A stretch of DNA of 38,320 nucleotides. Origin: Phycisphaerae bacterium. GTDB lineage: Bacteria; Planctomycetota; Phycisphaerae; Phycisphaerales; Phycisphaeraceae. Shown in pieces: positions 34,200 through 38,320 of the stretch (its first letter is position 1; every line of letters starts with the position of its first letter). The translations under genes were made by a program, and so were the position numbers. The notes under the pieces are model-generated. The model saw only the letters and a program-made list of their open reading frames with translations. It ran no database searches and was not told the DNA's origin. The stretch is from contig JAUIGU010000038.1 of NCBI GenBank assembly GCA_030432595.1, positions 1-38,320 on the forward strand. Reading direction: 5' to 3'.

Positions 34200-34910
34200 T
34201 CATTTCGGGTCGTACCAATCCCGCGTCGGCGGCGCTCCGGCGTCCTGCTCCCAGGTCTCCGTGAACGCGTGGACCCCGGCATGGCCGTCCGTGAAGACGT
34301 AGTTGGCGTTGCCTTTGTGGCGGGTGTGTTGGATCGTCTTCGGTTCGCTCGTCGCGGCGTCCCACTGCGTGTTCTGCATCATCCCGTTGCTCACGGCCGG
34401 CGGATCGCCGAAGAACATCGGCATGAAGTGGTCCATCGCCGCGTTCTCGATCAGTTCGGCCGCGATGATGGTCGTGCTCGGGTCCACGACCTGCTCGGGG
34501 GTGATGCCGAAGTAGGGCGGGTGGTTCGGCGTGAAGTAGCCGTTGATCGCGTAGCTGGTCAGCCGGGCCATCATCGGCGCGTCCCAGTTATCGCTCTCGT
34601 CGGACGGGCAGCGGTAAACCTCCGTCGCCTCCACGTACGGGGCGGTACGGTCCAGCCAGGTCGGTAGCGCCGTGTTGCTCATCGGCATGCGCGGCGGGGG
34701 GTAGAAGTGCTGCGGGTCGTCCAGCGCATACATCTCCATGACCAGCGCGAGCTGTCGCGCGTTCGAGAGGCAAGCCGTCGCCTTGGCGCTGGCCCGCGCC
34801 GCGGCGAGCGAAGGCAGCAGGATCCCGATCAAGAGCGCGATAATGGACACCACCACCAGCAATTCGATCAACGTAAAGCCGCGCGCGGCGGCGGGTTTGA
34901 AACAAGGCAT
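34200..34910 (-). CDS. Type II secretion pseudopilin-like protein (prepilin N-methylation motif, H-x-DG)
   Basis: The 236-residue protein has a short basic leader and the prepilin motif RGFTLIELLVVVSIIAL, with cleavage expected between G11 and F12 and the key Glu at 16. A soluble domain follows, ending in RHKGNANYVFTDGHAG, the H-x-DG motif of a family that is greatly expanded in planctomycetes. Such proteins are processed by PilD and assembled into pseudopili or displayed at the membrane. No secretion genes are adjacent except the distant CpaF-like ATPase at the other end of the window. A GGAG lies about 8 nt before the ATG. A longer frame starting at 34982 has no leader features and is rejected. 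Confidence 0.9.
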   Translation of the reverse strand: MPCFKPAAARGFTLIELLVVVSIIALLIGILLPSLAAARASAKATACLSNARQLALVMEMYALDDPQHFYPPPRMPMSNTALPTWLDRTAPYVEATEVYRCPSDESDNWDAPMMARLTSYAINGYFTPNHPPYFGITPEQVVDPSTTIIAAELIENAAMDHFMPMFFGDPPAVSNGMMQNTQWDAATSEPKTIQHTRHKGNANYVFTDGHAGVHAFTETWEQDAGAPPTRDWYDPK

Positions 34911-35014
34911 GCGAAAAACTCCGGGCACCACCGCGCAGCCGATACAGGCCCGCGACCGTGCCAATCCAAAAAAGAAGATCAAGCACAGAAAGCCAAGATG
35001 TCGGTTCGGGACGT

Positions 35015-35410
35015 TCAGGCGTGAAACGCCGGCGGCGCCCGCCCGGTCAGCCGCGCCGGCGGCGCGGGCCGCGGCGTCAGCGCGACCGCCACGTCAGCAG
35101 CCGGCCAATCCAGCCGCACCGGCTTGAGGTTCGGCAACGCAAACACCGGTGGGTTCAGCAGCGTGCCGTTGAAGTGACACACCGCACAGCCCGTCGCGGG
35201 ATCGGCCGGTGAAGACGGCTCGTTGGAATCGTCCCGACCCCGTCCGTCGCCACCCAACCAGACCTCGCACAGGACACACGACGCCGCCGACGCTTCCACC
35301 CGCTCACTGCCCGGCACGCCGATCACCCCGCGCTGGTGCCCCGGCGCAATCACGCCCAAGAACGGCACCAGCCAAGCCAGCAGCAGGATGGCGGGGAGTC
35401 GGGTTCTCAC
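35015..35410 (-). CDS. Small secreted protein with CxxC and CxxCH motifs
   Basis: The 131-residue protein starts with GTG and a signal peptide (TRLPAILLLAWLVPFLGVIAPG). The mature part has SCVLCEVW and GCAVCHFNG, the second fitting a CxxCH haem c site, and ends in LTGRAPPAFHA. The arrangement recalls small DUF2946-like periplasmic proteins that often have Cys pairs and an ARxPP end, but the match is weak. Metal binding or a c-type haem is plausible; a ResB-CcsA maturation system exists at 3613-6903. It lies between the pseudopilin gene and the LCAT-like gene on the same strand. Confidence 0.65.
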   Translation of the reverse strand: MRTRLPAILLLAWLVPFLGVIAPGHQRGVIGVPGSERVEASAASCVLCEVWLGGDGRGRDDSNEPSSPADPATGCAVCHFNGTLLNPPVFALPNLKPVRLDWPAADVAVALTPRPAPPARLTGRAPPAFHA

Positions 35411-35417
35411 CGCGGGG

Positions 35418-35423
35418 AGTGTA
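35418..35423 (-). promoter_or_regulatory. -10-like hexamer TACACT, leaderless GTG start of the CxxCH protein
   Basis: TACACT is followed by seven bases (ccccgcg) and the GTG at 35410. A TTTACT lying in the arm of the 35440-35549 repeat is 18 nt further upstream and could be its -35 box, so the repeat may supply half of this promoter. Confidence 0.5.
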
Positions 35424-35439
35424 TCGCGGGGGCGTCAGG

Positions 35440-35549
35440 GCAGTAAAGCAGTCGAACAGTAAAGCAGTAGAACAGTAGATCGGAGAAAAGCGCTGCAGTG
35501 ACTACTTCTTAATCAACTGTTCTACTGCTTTCCTGTTCTACTGCTCTCC
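35440..35549. repeat. Inverted repeat of (A)GTAGAACAGTAAAGC-type units
   Basis: The left arm (35440-35478) is built from GCAGTAAAGCAGTCGAAC and AGTAAAGCAGTAGAACAG. The right arm (35516-35549) read on the minus strand is GGAGAGCAGTAGAACAGG then AAAGCAGTAGAACAGT. The two arms face each other around about 37 nt. Each arm is itself a tandem of an 18-nt unit. The right arm encodes residues 494-504 of the LCAT-like protein and runs up to its stop codon. Confidence 0.85.
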
Positions 35550-37023
35550 ACCCCCGCCCCTGTTCCAACAGCAAAAACAGCACGTTGTCGCTGAACACGA
35601 CCGACTTGGTCAGCCCCAGATGGTCGTCGTGCAGGAACGTCACGCCGTGCCACGACACCGGCGACACCAGCCGCGGCGTCCACGCCCCGCCGACACGCTC
35701 GTCCATCAACGCCGACGCCCGCGTCACCGTTCCGTCGCCGGGCGCGTAGTCCGTGACCGCCAAGGTGTTCTCGGTCAGCGACGTCGTGATCCCCGCCGCC
35801 GTCGGCACCGCGTCGCCGGCGAACAGATGCACCGTCGTACCTGCCGGCGGCGTCGCCGGAACGTCCAGCGCCGCGTGGAACCGCCGCGCCCGCTCCAGGC
35901 ACTTGCTCAAATGATCCAGCGCGATGATCCGCCGCTCGTTCGCGTCCGCCACGTCGGGCAACAACCGCTGCAACACCGGATCCTGCCGCGGGTCCGCCAG
36001 CCCCCACTTCGCCCGCTGCCAGTGCCCCACGTCCAGCGGGTCCACGTTGCGCGGTCCGACCGCCCCTGACGTGTCCACCACGTGCCCGTGACGCCCGCGC
36101 GGCAGCAACTGATAGATCGACGGCATCGTCCCCAAGAGCGCCGGCGGATAGCTTGGGAAGATCGGCGCGAACTCCGCGCCCAGCACCAACTGCTCCAGCG
36201 CCGACGCCGACCCCGCGTTCGGCGTGCCCACCACGATCAGCCGCTCCACATGTGCCGTGCCGGCCCACGTCGGCACCGGCGTCTCCCCTTCCTCCGCCGG
36301 CTCGGTCCCGCCGTATCGCAGCATGTACCGCGCGATCAACCCGCCCATCGAGTGCGCGACGATGTCGAACTTCACGTCGTAGTCCCCCGGCTCCCCGCCG
36401 AAGCGTTCCGCGTGATTCGCCTGAACCTCCACGCGCTTTTCCTCGATGAACCGCAGCAGCTCTCGCGCGTTCTCGACGTTGTCGCGCCGCCAGTCGTACG
36501 CGAACTGGAAACACGAGTAGTGGTCGTCGCCGTAATCAATCGCGCCGCTCAGCGCGAGCTGCTCGTCCATGTACCCGCCTGCCCCCAGCGTCTGCAGGAT
36601 GTTCGCGTACGCGCTCAGCCGGATCGGCAGAAACAGCAGCGACACGTCCAACCGGTCCAGCGCCCCCGCGACCCGTACGCCGTCTTTCAGCTCCGCCAAC
36701 TCGGCCCCGTTGCGCATCGGCAACGCCAGCAGCCGCGCATCCTCCGCCTTCCGCGGGTCCACCGACGCCGGCGTGAACGCGCCCCACACCACCTGCGCCC
36801 CGTCCGAGTCGTCCGCCACCAGCCGTGACCCAAGAATCCCCGGCACCACGATCACCGGGTTGCGCTCCGGCCCGTGCGCCGACGCCGACCGGCTGTAGAT
36901 TTCGTCCAACGCCGGCGTCAGCGGTGTGGATTGGCAGCCCAAGAGAATCAAAGTGCCCAACAGGGCCAGAAGAACAGAGAAAAACACACAATAGAGAGAC
37001 ATGAAACGTCGCGGTCGCATCAT
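35509..37023 (-). CDS. LCAT/PDAT-like lipoprotein acylhydrolase or acyltransferase
   Basis: The 504-residue protein has a lipoprotein signal (lipobox LILLGC, Cys 30) and an alpha/beta-hydrolase fold. VIVVPGILGSRLVADD is the oxyanion region, FDIVAHSMGGLIARYML puts the nucleophile at S225, and VVGTPNAGSA follows. D430 in YAPGDGTVT and H468 in LHDDHLGLTKS complete the triad. The pattern is that of lecithin:cholesterol acyltransferase-like proteins, which act on phospholipids or other lipids outside the membrane. The last 11 residues (AVEQESSRTVD) and the stop codon derive from the 35440-35549 repeat. TACGCT lies six bases before the ATG at 37023; a second ATG follows at once. It diverges from the sugar-isomerase-like gene. 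Confidence 0.88.
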   Translation of the reverse strand: MMRPRRFMSLYCVFFSVLLALLGTLILLGCQSTPLTPALDEIYSRSASAHGPERNPVIVVPGILGSRLVADDSDGAQVVWGAFTPASVDPRKAEDARLLALPMRNGAELAELKDGVRVAGALDRLDVSLLFLPIRLSAYANILQTLGAGGYMDEQLALSGAIDYGDDHYSCFQFAYDWRRDNVENARELLRFIEEKRVEVQANHAERFGGEPGDYDVKFDIVAHSMGGLIARYMLRYGGTEPAEEGETPVPTWAGTAHVERLIVVGTPNAGSASALEQLVLGAEFAPIFPSYPPALLGTMPSIYQLLPRGRHGHVVDTSGAVGPRNVDPLDVGHWQRAKWGLADPRQDPVLQRLLPDVADANERRIIALDHLSKCLERARRFHAALDVPATPPAGTTVHLFAGDAVPTAAGITTSLTENTLAVTDYAPGDGTVTRASALMDERVGGAWTPRLVSPVSWHGVTFLHDDHLGLTKSVVFSDNVLFLLLEQGRGWRAVEQESSRTVD

Positions 37024-37029
37024 CCGTCA

Positions 37030-37035
37030 AGCGTA
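37030..37035 (-). promoter_or_regulatory. -10-like hexamer TACGCT, leaderless start of the LCAT-like gene
   Basis: TACGCT is followed by six bases (tgacgg) and the ATG at 37023. Confidence 0.45.
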
Positions 37036-37085
37036 ACACGTATCGGGATCAACCCGCTATCCTCGTCAGCTATCGCCTTCTTGCC

Positions 37086-37117
37086 GAACCCCAAACCCCG
37101 CACCCCAGACCCCAACC
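37086..37117. repeat. CCCCGA/CCCCAA-type low-complexity run
   Basis: A purine-spaced run of ACCCC units lies directly upstream of the ATG at 37119 and resembles 31095-31128. It replaces any Shine-Dalgarno sequence for the downstream gene. Confidence 0.55.
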
Positions 37118-37118
37118 T

Positions 37119-37913
37119 ATGACCCAACTCGCCGCCCAGATGTACACGCTCCGCGATCAATGCAAAGACGCTGCGGGCATCGCCGATTCGTGCAGGAAGC
37201 TCAAGGCCATGGGCTTCGACGCCATCCAGGCCTCCGCCGGGCACTTCGGGGACATCGCCGCCGCCGACCTCAAAGCCATCCTCGACGACACCGGCATGGC
37301 GTGTTGTGCCACGCACCGCTCGTGGGATCAGCTTCAAAACGTCCAGCAGGAGATCGACTTTCACCAGACCATCGGTTGCAAGTACACCGCGCTCGGCGGC
37401 TGGGGATGGAAGGGCGACGAGACCGCCGACGATTGGAAACAGTTCGCCGAGAAGTTCCAGGCCCTCGCCGACCCTTACACCGCCGCGGGCATCCGCATCG
37501 GCTACCACAATCACAGCCACGAATGGGCACCCTTCGGCCTGGCCGAACACCCCGAGCAGATCGACCCGACGCGCACCCCCATGCACCTCATGGCCGACAC
37601 GCTCACCGACCCGACGTTCTTCGAGATCGACACCTACTGGGTCGCCCACGGCGGCGGCGACCCGGCGCACTGGCTCAAGAAACTCAAAGGCCGCGTCCCC
37701 GCCGTCCACCTCAAGGACATGACCATCACCCCCAAACGCGAGCACAAGATGTGCGAGGTCGGGGCCGGCAACCTCAACTGGCCCGCCATCCTCGACGCCG
37801 CCAAGTCCTCAGGCGTCGAGTGGTACATCATCGAACGCGACGACGGCGACCTCGACCCGTTCGAGTCCCTCAAGATCTCGCTCGCAAACTGCAAGGCGTG
37901 GGGATTGAAGTAA
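37119..37913 (+). CDS. Sugar phosphate isomerase/epimerase-like TIM-barrel protein
   Basis: The 264-residue protein belongs to the xylose-isomerase-like TIM-barrel superfamily. It starts LAAQMYTLRDQ and has GYHNHSHEWAPF near the middle, FEIDTYWV with a probable metal-ligand region, VHLKDM and a late IIERDD. Members isomerise, epimerise or otherwise act on sugars and related compounds with a divalent metal; the substrate cannot be read from the sequence. Such genes are abundant in planctomycetes. It stands alone, and its ATG follows a CCCC-rich run instead of a Shine-Dalgarno site. A -10-like TATCCT lies about 55 nt upstream. Confidence 0.88.
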   Translation: MTQLAAQMYTLRDQCKDAAGIADSCRKLKAMGFDAIQASAGHFGDIAAADLKAILDDTGMACCATHRSWDQLQNVQQEIDFHQTIGCKYTALGGWGWKGDETADDWKQFAEKFQALADPYTAAGIRIGYHNHSHEWAPFGLAEHPEQIDPTRTPMHLMADTLTDPTFFEIDTYWVAHGGGDPAHWLKKLKGRVPAVHLKDMTITPKREHKMCEVGAGNLNWPAILDAAKSSGVEWYIIERDDGDLDPFESLKISLANCKAWGLK

Positions 37914-37954
37914 CCCGCCCATCAGCACACCTTTTTTCTGCGATGCGCATCGGC

Positions 37955-38033
37955 TTCAGCCGCAGCCAAGCGGGCTGTGTTCCGTGCGCAGGCTCTGGAC
38001 GCTCGGCGCGCACTGCGTTGCAGTGCGGCTGAA
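37955..38033. repeat. 79-bp palindrome with TTCAGCCGCA ends
   Basis: TTCAGCCGCA (37955-37964) and its exact complement (38024-38033) bound the element and read inward. An inner palindrome GCACTGC-gtt-GCAGTGC lies near 38010-38027. The left arm resembles the intragenic palindrome at 30658-30680. Confidence 0.8.
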
Positions 38034-38058
38034 AACATAAACGCTTTGCACCGCACGA

Positions 38059-38093
38059 CCTCCGCGTCCTCCGCGCCTCCGCGGTTCATTTTT
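38059..38093. repeat. CTCCGCG-tandem unit
   Basis: CCTCCGCG occurs nearly in tandem three times and ends in GGTTCATTTTT. Read on the minus strand it is AACCGCGGAGGCGCGGAGG, a unit that looks like a dispersed repeat. No opposing arm is clear within the window. Confidence 0.6.
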
Positions 38094-38320
38094 CTGCGCA
38101 ACAACGCGCGCCCGCGCCCCGAGATAAGCCCTCGGGAGTCAACACTTCCGGGGGGCCCGCAGGTTGTCGCGGGGTTCCAGGTCGGTGAGGCCGTGTTCTG
38201 GTGAAACGAGGGGTCCGCTGCGTGGATGGAAATGGGTGGTGCGCCCGGCGAGTGGATGCTCGCACCCAAGGCGTAAGAGTTTGAAGAATGAGCGCCACCC
38301 CACGCTTCGCAAGACCCCCG
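38094..38320. other. Gene-free tail with small hairpins
   Basis: I find no supportable gene from 37914 to the window end. This last part has CCCGAG...CTCGGG near 38117-38135 and a nested hairpin GGTGCG...CGCACC (38238-38266) around GCGAG...CTCGC (38248-38263). These may be further dispersed palindromes. Open frames here are built from repeat sequence. Confidence 0.5.

Noticed and set aside
35440-35549. CRISPR-like appearance of regular AGTAGAACAG units
   Set aside because: There are too few units, no unique spacers of constant length, the two halves are inverted, and no cas gene is near.
37922-38298. Open frames on the minus strand in the last 400 nt
   Set aside because: They are made of repeat sequence (the AACCGCGGAGG unit and hairpins), with no motif or start signal.

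Overview
The window is high-GC DNA that most resembles a planctomycete of the class Phycisphaerae. Five secreted proteins end in PEP-CTERM sorting signals. There is an RpsA-like protein with five S1 domains, an H-x-DG type pseudopilin, a ResB-CcsA fusion, and many short dispersed palindromic repeats between genes. The assignment to that class is an inference from gene content; no rRNA gene is present. About 29 protein genes are supported. I saw no tRNA, rRNA, CRISPR array, insertion sequence or phage gene.

Layout. Positions 1-7597 form a minus-strand block: a lipoprotein, a ResB-CcsA cytochrome c maturation fusion, 3-methyladenine DNA glycosylase, an S1-domain protein, PgsA, then a large inverted repeat and the 5' end of a CpaF-like ATPase. 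A LacI-type regulator diverges from it (7793-8830) and precedes two secreted PEP-CTERM proteins, one of them an SGNH-type hydrolase. Next come fluoride channel CrcB, ribosomal protein S18 and QueF. A TPR-YggX fusion diverges from an AddB-AddA-like recombination pair (12700-18793). A GH4 glycosidase and a MraY/WecA-like glycan-1-phosphate transferase follow. On the minus strand a sensor kinase, a lone nuoB and three tandem GH25 lysozyme paralogues (21706-24151) lie in a row. The right third holds ligA, a two-helix membrane protein, two YkgJ-type cysteine-cluster proteins, a HAD hydrolase with an unknown C-terminal domain, a flavin reductase, murB, a pseudopilin, a small secreted CxxCH protein, an LCAT-like lipoprotein and a sugar-isomerase-like TIM barrel.

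Three patterns stand out. First, several families of short imperfect palindromes lie directly at gene 3' ends. In two genes (pgsA and the LCAT-like gene) one arm supplies the last codons and the stop. In one YkgJ-type gene three different repeat types are translated in frame. Second, eleven genes have a TANNNT hexamer only 6 or 7 nt before the start codon, which predicts leaderless or nearly leaderless transcripts; a second group carries Shine-Dalgarno sequences instead. Third, the GH25 genes form a tandem, translationally linked array in which every member has a PEP-CTERM tail, suggesting a surface-sorted set of muramidases.

The remaining genes are mostly housekeeping: envelope synthesis (PgsA, MurB, MraY-like), DNA repair (Mpg, AddAB-like, LigA) and translation or tRNA modification (S18, S1, QueF).
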